A stretch of DNA of 64,000 bases from Castellaniella daejeonensis (GTDB taxonomy: Bacteria; Pseudomonadota; Gammaproteobacteria; Burkholderiales; Burkholderiaceae_B). The stretch is from contig NZ_BAAAFN010000004.1 in NCBI RefSeq assembly GCF_039523555.1, positions 124,001 to 188,000 on the forward strand. The letters are read 5' to 3'. Below the pieces are notes generated by a model. The model was not told where the DNA came from, did not search any database, and was given only the letters and a program-made list of their open reading frames with translations. The stretch's first letter is position 1, and every line of letters begins with the position of its first letter. The translations under genes and the position numbers were made by a program. This document shows positions 16,106-24,353 of this stretch, one piece after another.

Positions 16106-17140
16106 TCAGGCCGCCGGTTCCGGCCAGGCCATGCAGGCGCCCAGGATGCGGATGCTGCCGTGGGCGTCCAGCGGCGGTGCCGACAGCGAGGGCATGCGCA
16201 GATCCAGGCGCATGTCGCCCAAGGCCAGGCCGACCAGGGTATGGTCGCCCCGGAATGATCGATGGACGACCCGGGCGGGTACGCCGGGGCCGTCGGCCTG
16301 CCACTGCACCTGTTCCGGCCGCACCATGACGACGACCGCGCCGTCCGGGGGAGTGGCATTCTGGTGCAGGGGCAGCGCCCCCAGCGCACAGGATGCGGAT
16401 CGCGCCCTGCACTGTCCGGGCAGGAAGATCGCCGCTCCGGTCAACCGGGCCACGGCCGGGCTGGCGGGCTGCCAGTAGACGGTTTCCGGGTGGGCACATT
16501 GCATGATGACGCCACCTTGCATGACGGCCAACTGGTCGGAGACGGCAAAGGCTTCGCCCGGGTCGTGGGTCACCAGGATCGCCGTGGTCCCCGTGCCGCG
16601 CAGCACGCCGATCACGTCTTCGCACATGCTGCGGCGCAGGTCCAGGTCCAGCGCGTTGAAGGGCTCGTCCAGCAGCACCAGGGCCGGGTCCGGCGCCAGT
16701 GCCCGGGCCAGGGCGACGCGCTGTTGCTGGCCGCCGGACAGTTCGTGCGGATAGCGCCGGCCCAGGCCGTCCAGGCCCGTCAGGGCCAGGACTTCGGCGA
16801 TCCGGCGGCGCCGGTCGGCGTGGCGGGGCAGGCCGAAGCGGATGTTGCCCTCCACGGTCAGGTGGGGAAACAGGGTGCCTTCCTGGGGGACGTAGCCGAT
16901 GCCCCGGCGCTCGGGCGGCACGAAGACCGTCGGCGAAGCCATGACGTGTTCGCCGAAGGCGATGCGGCCCTGCTCCAGCGGTTCGAAGCCGGCGATCAGG
17001 CGCAGCAGGGTCGTCTTGCCGCAGCCGGAAGGCCCCAGCAGGGCCAGCACGGATCCCTGGGGGATGCGCAGTTCGACGCCGCGCAGGACTTCGGTGGCGC
17101 CGTAGTGCTTGTGCAGGTCGGCGATGGTGATGTGGCTCAT
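16106..17140 (-). CDS. fbpC: FbpC-like ferric-iron ABC transporter ATPase
   Basis: A 344-residue ATPase subunit. Walker A is GPSGCGKTT, the signature LSGGQQQRVALARA, Walker B LVLLDEPFNALD, and the switch histidine sits in VTHDPGEA. The C-terminal 110 residues form a TOBE-like regulatory domain. It is the third gene of an operon with the permease (7 bases upstream) and the binding protein, the FbpABC arrangement used for periplasmic ferric-iron uptake. It could also serve another oxyanion or thiamine, but the Tat-exported binding protein and gene order favour iron. Confidence 0.85.
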   Translation of the reverse strand: MSHITIADLHKHYGATEVLRGVELRIPQGSVLALLGPSGCGKTTLLRLIAGFEPLEQGRIAFGEHVMASPTVFVPPERRGIGYVPQEGTLFPHLTVEGNIRFGLPRHADRRRRIAEVLALTGLDGLGRRYPHELSGGQQQRVALARALAPDPALVLLDEPFNALDLDLRRSMCEDVIGVLRGTGTTAILVTHDPGEAFAVSDQLAVMQGGVIMQCAHPETVYWQPASPAVARLTGAAIFLPGQCRARSASCALGALPLHQNATPPDGAVVVMVRPEQVQWQADGPGVPARVVHRSFRGDHTLVGLALGDMRLDLRMPSLSAPPLDAHGSIRILGACMAWPEPAA

Positions 17141-17147
17141 GGCGGAT

Positions 17148-18698
17148 TCAGCTTCTGTGATGCAGCATGCGGCGGGTGAAGATCCAGACCGGCAGGATGG
17201 ACACCAGCACCAGCAGGGCCGCGAACGGCGCGGCGGCCGCGTATTCGGCGTCGGCCGTGTAGGACCAGACCTCGGTGGCCAGCGTGACCGTGCCGGTGGG
17301 GGCGAGCATCAGCGTGGCGGTCAGTTCGCGGACGATCTCCAGCATCATCAGCGCCAGGGCTGCGCCGATGCCGGGAGCCATGGTGGGCAGCACGACCGAG
17401 ACGAAGACCTGGAAGGGGCGCCGTCCCAGGCTGCGGGCGACTGCCTCGAATTGTGGCGGCACCAGTTCGGCCGAGGCGCGCAGCGACGATTGCGCCAGGG
17501 GCAGGAACAGGATCGCGTAGGCGGCCAGCAGGACGCCCAGCCCCTGGTATAGAGACGGGATCAGGCGGATGGACAGGAAGACCAGCGCCAGGGCCACGAC
17601 GACGCCGGGCAGGCCGTGCACGATGTAGGGCAGTCGTTCGGCCAGCTGGGCCAGCCGGCCCCGGTGGCGCACGGACAGCAGCACCAGGGGGATGGCCAGC
17701 AGGCTGGTCAGGACCGCGCCTGAAAGAGCCAGGCCCAGGGTGCCCTGGATGGCAGGACCGATCTGCTCGTACCCGGCGCCGACGGACCGCCCCTGTGCCA
17801 GCCAGTAGGCCAGGGTGGCCAGGGGGACGCCCAGGGACAGCAGCCCCAGCAGGCCGAAAGCCGCCAGGATGGGCGTGGCGGCGCGGCCCAGCCGGACGGG
17901 CCGCGCGGCGCGTGCGCTGCCGCGGCCCGTCCGGGCGAGGCGCCGGCGTCCGCGCAGGCGCATTTCCGCCCAGGCGGCCGGAATGCATAGCAGCATCAGC
18001 ACGATCGACTGCAGGGCGGCCGAGGCGCTGTCGAACTGCAGCTCGTAGGATTCGAAGATGGCGGTGGTGAAGGTCTGCACGCGCAGCAGCGCGAGCGCAC
18101 CGAATTCGGCGAACATGTGCGTCAGCACCAGCAGCGATCCTCCGCCCAGGGCGGGCAGCAGCTGGGGCAGCAGGGCATGGACGAAAGTCCGCCAGGGGCC
18201 GTGGCCGAGCGACCGGGCCACGTCTTCGCAGCCCGGATCGGCGCCGCGCAGGGCCGCGGCCACGGGCAGGTAGACCAGCGGGTAGGTGGACAGGGCCAGG
18301 ATGAAGATCGCGCCGCCCAGGTTCTGGAACGCAAGCCCGAGAGAGGACCAGGCATAGCTGGAGACGAAGGCGGGCACGGCCAGCGGCAATCCGGCGGCGA
18401 CGCGCCACCAGTGCCGGCCGGGCAGGTCGCTGCGCTCCACGCACCAGGCCACCGCCAGTCCGATCAGGGCGGCCAGGACCATGACGCCGAACGCCAGGAT
18501 CACTGTATTGGCGAGGAGTTCGGCCGTGCGGGCGCGGAACAGCTCGTCGCGAATGCCCGACAGGCCGGATTGCCAGGCCCGCACGGCCACGTACAGCAGG
18601 GGCAACGCCACCAGGGCGACGGGCGCCAATGCGGCGCCCGCCATCCAGCCGGCCCTCAGGGGCCCTCGCCGACCCGAGGTTCGGCCACGGATCGTCAC
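17148..18698 (-). CDS. fbpB: FbpB-like ABC transporter permease (fused two-domain)
   Basis: A 516-residue permease with two tandem binding-protein-dependent transport domains and about twelve membrane helices. Each half has an EAA-type loop contacting the ATPase (for example DVARSLGHGPWRTF in the first and EAVARSLGRRPFQVF in the second). The fused layout is usual for FbpB and ThiP. The ATG at 18698 overlaps the stop of the binding-protein gene as ATGA. It lies between that gene and the ATPase gene in one operon. Confidence 0.87.
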   Translation of the reverse strand: MTIRGRTSGRRGPLRAGWMAGAALAPVALVALPLLYVAVRAWQSGLSGIRDELFRARTAELLANTVILAFGVMVLAALIGLAVAWCVERSDLPGRHWWRVAAGLPLAVPAFVSSYAWSSLGLAFQNLGGAIFILALSTYPLVYLPVAAALRGADPGCEDVARSLGHGPWRTFVHALLPQLLPALGGGSLLVLTHMFAEFGALALLRVQTFTTAIFESYELQFDSASAALQSIVLMLLCIPAAWAEMRLRGRRRLARTGRGSARAARPVRLGRAATPILAAFGLLGLLSLGVPLATLAYWLAQGRSVGAGYEQIGPAIQGTLGLALSGAVLTSLLAIPLVLLSVRHRGRLAQLAERLPYIVHGLPGVVVALALVFLSIRLIPSLYQGLGVLLAAYAILFLPLAQSSLRASAELVPPQFEAVARSLGRRPFQVFVSVVLPTMAPGIGAALALMMLEIVRELTATLMLAPTGTVTLATEVWSYTADAEYAAAAPFAALLVLVSILPVWIFTRRMLHHRS

Positions 18699-19726
18699 GC
18701 CAGACCGGCTTCGCGGCGCAGGGCCAGGGCGTCGGCGGCGTCGCCCAGGTCGGCAGGACTGACGGGCGGCGGATTCAACGTATCGAAGGGCTTGAGGTCG
18801 AAGGGCGATTTCACGCCGGGGCGCAGCGGGTATTCGGCCACGGTGCCGGCGATGGCCTCCTGGCCCGCCTGGCTGACCATGAAGGCCAGCAGTTTCCGGG
18901 CCGCATCCCGGTTACGTGCGGTTTTCAGGATGCCTGCGGCCGAGACCGTGATCAGGCCGCCCGGGTCCCGGGGACCAGCGTAGTGCAGGCCGGATCTGAT
19001 CTTGTCGGCGCCGACTTCGTTGGCCATGATGTACCAGTAGTAGTTGTTGACCAGGGCCGTCGCGATTTCGCCGCGTTCCACGGCGCGCATGGCGGCCATG
19101 TTGCCGTTGTAGATGCGGCCGTACTGCGTCAGGCCCTTGAGCCAGTTCAACGCGGCGTCGCGGCCCTTGAGCAGCTTGATGGCGATGAGCTGTTCCTGGA
19201 AAGCGCCGCTGGTGGGCACGAAGCCGACCCGGTCCTTCCAGGCGGCCGTGGCCATGTCCAGCACCGAGGCGGGCAATTCGGACTCCTGGACCATGTCCCG
19301 GTTGTAGACTGTGGCGCGGCAACGCGCGGTCACGCCGATCCAGGTGCCGTCGCCGGCCGTGTAGCCGGGGATGACCTGGCCCAGTGTGTCCTTGGACAGC
19401 GGCGCCAGCAGGCCTTTGTCGGCCAGGGCGGCGACCGGGGGGCTTTCCTCGGCATAGAACACGTCGGCGGGCGAACGGTCGCCTTCCTCGATGATCTGGT
19501 TGGCCAGCTGGGTGCTGCTGCCCTTGCGGATCTCGACCCGGATGCCGGTGGCCTGGGTGAATGCTTCCACCAGCTTTTGCGTGGTCTTGGCGTGCTGGCC
19601 GTTGTACAGGGTCAGGGTGGCGGCATCCGCCGCGTAGGCGCCGCGCAGGGCGGGAGCGCCGAGCAGCGTGCCGGCGCCCAGCAGGAACCCGTTGCGCAGG
19701 AAGCTGCGGCGAGAGGTGTTCTTCAT
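18695..19726 (-). CDS. fbpA: FbpA-like periplasmic iron-binding protein with Tat signal
   Basis: A 343-residue extracellular solute-binding protein. The N-terminus MKNTSRRSFLRNGFLLGAG is a twin-arginine signal (SRRSFLR), with probable cleavage after GAYA, so the protein is exported folded. The mature part starts LTLYNGQHAKTTQKLVEAF, typical of iron (III)-binding SBPs of the FbpA/FutA group. The ATG at 19726 is chosen because it begins the signal peptide; longer in-frame extensions lie in an intergenic region. It is the first gene of the fbpABC operon. A weak Fur-like sequence lies about 50 bases upstream. Confidence 0.85.
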   Translation of the reverse strand: MKNTSRRSFLRNGFLLGAGTLLGAPALRGAYAADAATLTLYNGQHAKTTQKLVEAFTQATGIRVEIRKGSSTQLANQIIEEGDRSPADVFYAEESPPVAALADKGLLAPLSKDTLGQVIPGYTAGDGTWIGVTARCRATVYNRDMVQESELPASVLDMATAAWKDRVGFVPTSGAFQEQLIAIKLLKGRDAALNWLKGLTQYGRIYNGNMAAMRAVERGEIATALVNNYYWYIMANEVGADKIRSGLHYAGPRDPGGLITVSAAGILKTARNRDAARKLLAFMVSQAGQEAIAGTVAEYPLRPGVKSPFDLKPFDTLNPPPVSPADLGDAADALALRREAGLA

Positions 19727-19771
19727 GGAGTGTGCCTTGGAGGAATGAGCGAATCCCGTAATTTTAGGACA

Positions 19772-19787
19772 AACAAGAACGATTATC
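19772..19787 (-). promoter_or_regulatory. Possible Fur-box-like site upstream of fbpABC
   Basis: AACAAGAACGATTATC (19772-19787; reverse GATAATCGTTCTTGTT) resembles part of the Fur consensus GATAATGATAATCATTATC and sits 46-61 bases upstream of the fbpA start. The match is imperfect. It is listed because iron repression is expected for this operon. Confidence 0.3.
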
Positions 19788-19871
19788 CTTACGGTTTGCT
19801 GAGCGGCATGGTTCTGGCGCAGTGGATGCAGGGCTTTTATTTCCGCCGCCGGGGCTGGCGACGATGCCGGT

Positions 19872-21368
19872 TCATCCGAAGCGGATGCCCTGCGCCAGCG
19901 GCAGTTCGCGGGAATAGTTGATGGTGTTGGTGGCGCGGCGCATGTAGGCCTTCCAGGCGTCGGACCCGGACTCGCGCCCGCCGCCGGTTTCTTTCTCGCC
20001 GCCGAAGGCCCCGCCGATCTCCGCACCTGAAGTGCCGATGTTGACGTTGGCGATGCCGCAGTCCGATCCCGTGGCGCCGAGGAAGATCTCGGCTTCGCGC
20101 AGGTCGGTGGTGAAGATCGCCGACGACAGACCCTGCGGGACGTCGTTGTGCAGCGCCAGGGCCTCGTCGAATTCGCGGTAGCGCAGGATGTACAGGATCG
20201 GGGCGAAGGTCTCGTGGCGCACGATGTCCGACTGCCCGGGCATTTCGGCCAGGGCGGGGCGGACATACCAGGCGCCGGGGTGGATGTCGGCCAGCAGGCG
20301 CTCGCCGCCCGTGATCGTGCCGCCCTGGGCGCGGGCCTGATCCAGGGCCGCCTGCATGGCCTCGTAGGCGGCCTGGTCGATCAGCGGCCCGACCAGTGTG
20401 CCGGGGTCCAGCGGATTGCCCACCGTGGCGCTTGCATAGGCGGCTCGCAGCCGCGCCAGCAGGGCGTCGGCCACCGATTCATGGACGATCAGGCGGCGCG
20501 TGGTGGTGCAGCGCTGTCCGGCCGTGCCGATGGCGCCGAACAGGATGCCGCGCGCGGCCATGTCCAGGTCGGCCGATGGCGCCACGATGATGGCGTTGTT
20601 GCCGCCCAGTTCCAGCAGGCAGCGGCCGAAGCGCCGGGCCACGCGCGGGCCGACCTCGCGGCCCATGCGCGTGGAGCCGGTGGCCGAGACCAGTGCCACC
20701 CGGGGGTCGTCGACCAGCGCCTCGCCCGGCTCGCGGGCCCCGATCAGCACGTGCAGCAGGCCATCGGGCGCATCGCCGAAGCGGTCCAGGGCACGCCGGA
20801 ACAGGGCCTGGCAGGCAAGCGCCGTCAGCGGTGTCTTTTCCGAAGGCTTCCAGACGACCGGGTCGCCGCAGACCAGGGCCAGGGCCGCGTTCCAGGACCA
20901 GACCGCCACCGGGAAGTTGAAGGCCGAAATCACGCCCACCACGCCCAGGGGATGCCAGGTTTCCATCATGCGGTGGCCGGGGCGCTCGGATGCGATGGTC
21001 AGGCCGTGCAGCTGCCGCGACAGGCCGACGGCGAAGTCGCAGATGTCGATCATTTCCTGGACCTCGCCTTCGCCTTCGGCGGAGATCTTGCCGGCTTCCA
21101 GGGAGACCAGCCGGCCCAGCGACTGCTTGTGGGCGCGCAGTTCTTCGCCCAGCAGGCGCACCAGTTCGCCGCGGCGCGGCGCGGGCACCTGGCGCCAGGC
21201 CAGGAAAGCCTCGTGTGCCCTGGCGATCATGCGCCGCGCGTCGTCTGCGTCGTGCGGACGCAGGCTGGCCAGGAGGGCGCCGTCGATGGGTGAACGGACC
21301 TGAAGGCCGCCTGCCTGAAGCGTGCCGGCATCCAGTCCGAAAGAGCGCAGAAGATCCTGGGTGTCCAT
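19872..21368 (-). CDS. amaB: ALDH7-type aldehyde dehydrogenase (probable piperideine-6-carboxylate / 2-aminoadipate semialdehyde dehydrogenase)
   Basis: A 498-residue NAD-dependent aldehyde dehydrogenase. The catalytic cysteine is in GTAGQRCTTTRRL, the general-base glutamate in LLELGGNNAI, and the cofactor region has SAFNFPVAVWSWN. The active-site neighbourhood and C-terminus (KAYMRRATNTINYSRELPLAQGI) match the antiquitin/AmaB subgroup, which oxidises 2-aminoadipate-6-semialdehyde in lysine breakdown. It is divergent from a FAD oxidoreductase gene across a 210-base region with triple GGGAAAAT repeats. An ornithine-cyclodeaminase-family gene and argP-lysE lie nearby, all fitting lysine/pipecolate metabolism. 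The substrate is inferred from family and context. Confidence 0.85.
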   Translation of the reverse strand: MDTQDLLRSFGLDAGTLQAGGLQVRSPIDGALLASLRPHDADDARRMIARAHEAFLAWRQVPAPRRGELVRLLGEELRAHKQSLGRLVSLEAGKISAEGEGEVQEMIDICDFAVGLSRQLHGLTIASERPGHRMMETWHPLGVVGVISAFNFPVAVWSWNAALALVCGDPVVWKPSEKTPLTALACQALFRRALDRFGDAPDGLLHVLIGAREPGEALVDDPRVALVSATGSTRMGREVGPRVARRFGRCLLELGGNNAIIVAPSADLDMAARGILFGAIGTAGQRCTTTRRLIVHESVADALLARLRAAYASATVGNPLDPGTLVGPLIDQAAYEAMQAALDQARAQGGTITGGERLLADIHPGAWYVRPALAEMPGQSDIVRHETFAPILYILRYREFDEALALHNDVPQGLSSAIFTTDLREAEIFLGATGSDCGIANVNIGTSGAEIGGAFGGEKETGGGRESGSDAWKAYMRRATNTINYSRELPLAQGIRFG

Positions 21369-21485
21369 GATGGGGCTCCGGGCTGGGCGCGCCGACCGGG
21401 CGGCGCGCCGGGGTCAATGTCCGGGAACCGCCGGGCTGGCCGCATCCGGGGTTCCCCAGGCCAGGATATCACGCGTATTTCCGAT

Positions 21486-21524
21486 GGGAAAATTTTTGCT
21501 TCTAGGGAAAATGCCTAGGGAAAT
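21486..21524. promoter_or_regulatory. Triple GGGAAAAT direct repeat in the divergent amaB / FAD-oxidase promoter
   Basis: GGGAAAAT at 21486-21493, CTAGGGAAAAT at 21502-21512 and CTAGGGAAAT at 21515-21524 form a phased direct repeat between the divergent genes. It is a candidate operator for the XRE-cupin regulator encoded two genes away. Function is inferred. Confidence 0.45.
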
Positions 21525-21578
21525 GGGCCGGGATTGCTTCCAGAATAGTGCCGGGCAGGGGCGAGGGAGTGCCGCAGG

Positions 21579-22760
21579 ATGTCGCAGACGCAGTTCGATG
21601 TCGTGATCGCCGGGGGCGCGGCCGTCGGCAGCGCCGTCGCCTATTTCCTGACGGCGGATCCGGATTTCAAGGGCTCGGTCGCCGTGGCCGAACCCGATCC
21701 CACCTATCAGCATTGCGCCACCGCCCTGTCGGCGGCATCGATCCGCCATCAGTTCTCGACGGAAGAAAACATCCGCATGTCGCTCTTCGGCACGGCGTTC
21801 CTGCGCGCTTTCGCCGATACCCTGGCCGTGGACGGCGTCCGGCCCGACCCGGCGTTCCACGAGGGCGGCTACCTGTTCCTGGCCACGCCCGCCGGCCTGC
21901 CCGTCTTGCGGGACAACCATGCCCTGCAGCGGCGCGAGGGCGCGGACATCGCCCTGCTGGATGCCGACGCCCTGCGGGCGCGGTTTCCCTGGCTGCGGGT
22001 GGACGACCTGGCGGCCGGGGCGCTGGGCCTCAGCGGCGAAGGCTGGCTGGATGCCTATGGCATGCTGCAGGGGCTGCGGCACAAGGCCATCGCGCAGGGC
22101 GCCGTATACCTGCCGCGGCGGGTGACGGGCATCGACCGCGCCGGCGCGCGCGTGACCGGGGTGCGGCTGGACGATGGGCAGGCGCTGGCATGCGGCGCGC
22201 TGGTCAATGCCGCCGGCGTCGGGGCGGCGGCCCTGGCGCGCCTGGCGGGCATCGACCTGCCGGTGCAGGCCCGCAAGCGCAGCGTCTTCTACGTGCAGTG
22301 CCCCGAGCAGCTGCCGGGGTGCCCGATGGTGATCGATCCCAGCGGGGCCTATTTCCGCCCCGAGGGGCAGGGGTTCATCACCGGCATCGCCCCGCCGCCG
22401 GACCAGGATCCCGAGTGCTTCGATTTCGACGTGCAGCATGCGTTGTTCGAGGACGTACTCTGGCCCCTGCTGGCGCAGCGCGTGCCGGCCTTCGAGGCCT
22501 TGCGCTGCGTGCACAGCTGGGCGGGGCATTACGACATGAACCTGATCGACCGGAACGTGATCCTGGGCCCGCACCCCGACCTGGACAACCTGTATTTCGC
22601 CAATGGCTTCAGCGGCCATGGCATGCAGCAGGCGCCGGCCGTCGGCCGGGCGCTGTCCGAATTGATCGTGCATGGCGGATACCGTACGCTGGATCTTGCC
22701 CGGCTGGGCTGGCGCCGCATCCTGGAAGGCAGGCCGATCATTGAAAAGAACGTGGTATAG
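21579..22760 (+). CDS. FAD-dependent amino-acid oxidase/dehydrogenase (DAO family), possible pipecolate oxidase
   Basis: A 393-residue flavoprotein. The dinucleotide loop near the N-terminus is VVIAGGAAVGSAVAYFL, a Gly-rich variant in which Ala takes the third position of GxGxxG. The DAO fold is seen in the C-terminal part (YFANGFSGHGMQQAP near residue 340, contacting flavin). No signal peptide. By its place beside AmaB-type ALDH and an ornithine-cyclodeaminase-family reductase, it may oxidise L-pipecolate to piperideine-6-carboxylate, as AmaA does in pseudomonads. FOXRED1-like or sarcosine/DadA-type activity is also possible. The XRE-cupin gene follows 45 bases later. Confidence 0.8.
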   Translation: MSQTQFDVVIAGGAAVGSAVAYFLTADPDFKGSVAVAEPDPTYQHCATALSAASIRHQFSTEENIRMSLFGTAFLRAFADTLAVDGVRPDPAFHEGGYLFLATPAGLPVLRDNHALQRREGADIALLDADALRARFPWLRVDDLAAGALGLSGEGWLDAYGMLQGLRHKAIAQGAVYLPRRVTGIDRAGARVTGVRLDDGQALACGALVNAAGVGAAALARLAGIDLPVQARKRSVFYVQCPEQLPGCPMVIDPSGAYFRPEGQGFITGIAPPPDQDPECFDFDVQHALFEDVLWPLLAQRVPAFEALRCVHSWAGHYDMNLIDRNVILGPHPDLDNLYFANGFSGHGMQQAPAVGRALSELIVHGGYRTLDLARLGWRRILEGRPIIEKNVV

Positions 22761-22805
22761 GCCGGGCCCGGGCCCGGCCTCTCCCGCACCGAACAGGATG
22801 GAGAA

Positions 22806-23420
22806 TTGATCATCGACGCAGTCAAGGAACGCCAGTCCGCCCTGGCCGAGCGCCTGAAATCGTTGCGCCTGCAGCGCGGCTGGACCCAGGGGCAGGCGGG
22901 GTGCGCCAGCGGCGTATCGGCATCGGCCTGGTCGAAGATCGAGAACGGCCTGATGTCTCCCACGTACGATGTGCTGCTGCGCCTGGCCCACGGCCTGGGC
23001 GTGGACGTGGCCGAGCTGTTCGTGCCTGCGCGCGAGCACATGGGCGCGGGGCGGCGCAGCATCGAGCGGGCCGGGCAGGGCGAGGTCCATGAAACGCCCA
23101 TGTATCGCTTGCGGCTACTGTGCTCCCAGCTGTCGCACAAGCGCATGATGCCCTTCGATTCCCGCATCAAGGCCTGGGCGGTCGGGGCCGACGAAGGCTG
23201 GAGCCGCCACGAAGGGGAAGAATTCGTCTATGTCCTGGAAGGCGAGATCGAGCTGCACACCGAGTTCTACCAGCCCGAGATCCTGCGGCCCGGGGACAGC
23301 TTCTACATCGACAGCCGGATGGGCCACCGGATCATCAACAGGGGAGCATCCGAGGCGCGGGTGCTCTGGGTCAGCACCGCGCCCGGGGAATTGACCACGG
23401 TGGATCGGGAAGACCAATGA
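22806..23420 (+). CDS. XRE-cupin transcriptional regulator
   Basis: A 204-residue regulator. The N-terminal helix-turn-helix (SLRLQRGWTQGQAGCASGV, SAWSKIENGLMSPTYDV) is joined to a C-terminal cupin fold (EGWSRHEGEEFVYVLEGEI, FYIDSRMGHRIIN) that probably binds a small effector. The family is known as PuuR/YdcN-like and often senses amines or amino acids. The start is a TTG at 22806 with GGAG at 22799-22802; no in-frame ATG fits. The stop overlaps an ATG of the next gene. It probably controls this catabolic cluster, perhaps through the GGGAAAAT repeats at 21486-21524. Confidence 0.85.
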   Translation: MIIDAVKERQSALAERLKSLRLQRGWTQGQAGCASGVSASAWSKIENGLMSPTYDVLLRLAHGLGVDVAELFVPAREHMGAGRRSIERAGQGEVHETPMYRLRLLCSQLSHKRMMPFDSRIKAWAVGADEGWSRHEGEEFVYVLEGEIELHTEFYQPEILRPGDSFYIDSRMGHRIINRGASEARVLWVSTAPGELTTVDREDQ

Positions 23421-23437
23421 CTGAAAAGGAAAAACGC

Positions 23438-24337
23438 ATGAACGACGCGCGGTTTCGCGACGCCGCCGGGACGGCGGCACTGCTGCCGTTTCCCGAACTG
23501 ATGCGGGAAATCGCCCGGGCGGCGGACGACATGGCGGCAGGCCGCCTGTGCGCGCCCGCCCGGCAGGCCGTGCCGTTTCCGCATGGCGCGGTCATGCTGT
23601 CCATGCCGGCCACGGCGGCCGACGTCGGCATCCATAAGCTGGTCAACGTCGCGCCGGACAACCGCGCGCTCGGGCTGCCGACGATCAACGGCGTGGTCTC
23701 CGTCTACGACGGCCTGACCGGCCGGCTGCGCATGCAGCTGGACGGGCCGACCGTCACGGCGCGGCGCACGGCGGCGGTATCCATGCTGGCCCTGAGCCGG
23801 CTGCTGCCCGGTGGGCCCCGCCATGCGGCCGTGTTCGGCACCGGCACCCAGGCGGCGGGGCACGTCCGCGCCTTGCTCGACCTGTACCCGGACACACGGG
23901 TGGACGTGATCGGCCACGCGCCGGGCCGGGCCGAGACATTCGCTCCGTCCTTCGGCAGCGACCGGGTCCGGCCGGCTGGCGCAGTGGATCCGGCGGCCGA
24001 TGTGGTGATCACGGCCACGACCAGCGCCACGCCGGTCTACGACCAGCCCGCGGCCACCGGCCGGCTGGTGATCGGCGTGGGGGCCTACCGCCACGATCTG
24101 GCCGAGATCGGCGCACGCACCCTGGCGGGCAGCCAGCTGTTCGTCGACGATCCCGAAGGCGCCCGGCACGAGGCGGGCGACTACCTGCAGGCGGGCGTGG
24201 ACTGGTCCCGCGTGCGGTCCCTGGCCGACCTCCTGGCCGCCGGGCCGCCCGAAGCCGCGGCCGTCTTCAAGTCCGTCGGCTGCGCGGCCTGGGATCTGGC
24301 CGCCGCGCGCTGCGCCCTGCATTTTGATCATTCTTGA
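23438..24337 (+). CDS. Ornithine cyclodeaminase / mu-crystallin family imine reductase
   Basis: A 299-residue NAD(P)-dependent enzyme with the Rossmann loop FGTGTQAAGH in the second half. N-terminal residues are typical of the OCD/CRYM family (GAVMLSMPATAADVGIHKLVNV). Members reduce cyclic imines such as piperideine-2-carboxylate to L-pipecolate or cyclise ornithine. The chosen ATG at 23438 has AAGGA seven bases upstream. A further in-frame ATG at 23417 overlaps the regulator stop and would add seven residues. With the AmaB-type dehydrogenase and flavoprotein nearby it would form the L-pipecolate branch of D-lysine breakdown. Substrate not shown. Confidence 0.82.
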   Translation: MNDARFRDAAGTAALLPFPELMREIARAADDMAAGRLCAPARQAVPFPHGAVMLSMPATAADVGIHKLVNVAPDNRALGLPTINGVVSVYDGLTGRLRMQLDGPTVTARRTAAVSMLALSRLLPGGPRHAAVFGTGTQAAGHVRALLDLYPDTRVDVIGHAPGRAETFAPSFGSDRVRPAGAVDPAADVVITATTSATPVYDQPAATGRLVIGVGAYRHDLAEIGARTLAGSQLFVDDPEGARHEAGDYLQAGVDWSRVRSLADLLAAGPPEAAAVFKSVGCAAWDLAAARCALHFDHS

Positions 24338-24353
24338 GAAAGGAATCCGTTTC

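Noticed and set aside
19741..19871. Strong Fur box before fbpA
   Set aside because: Only a partial match was found, so I kept it as a low-confidence site and do not claim iron regulation as seen.
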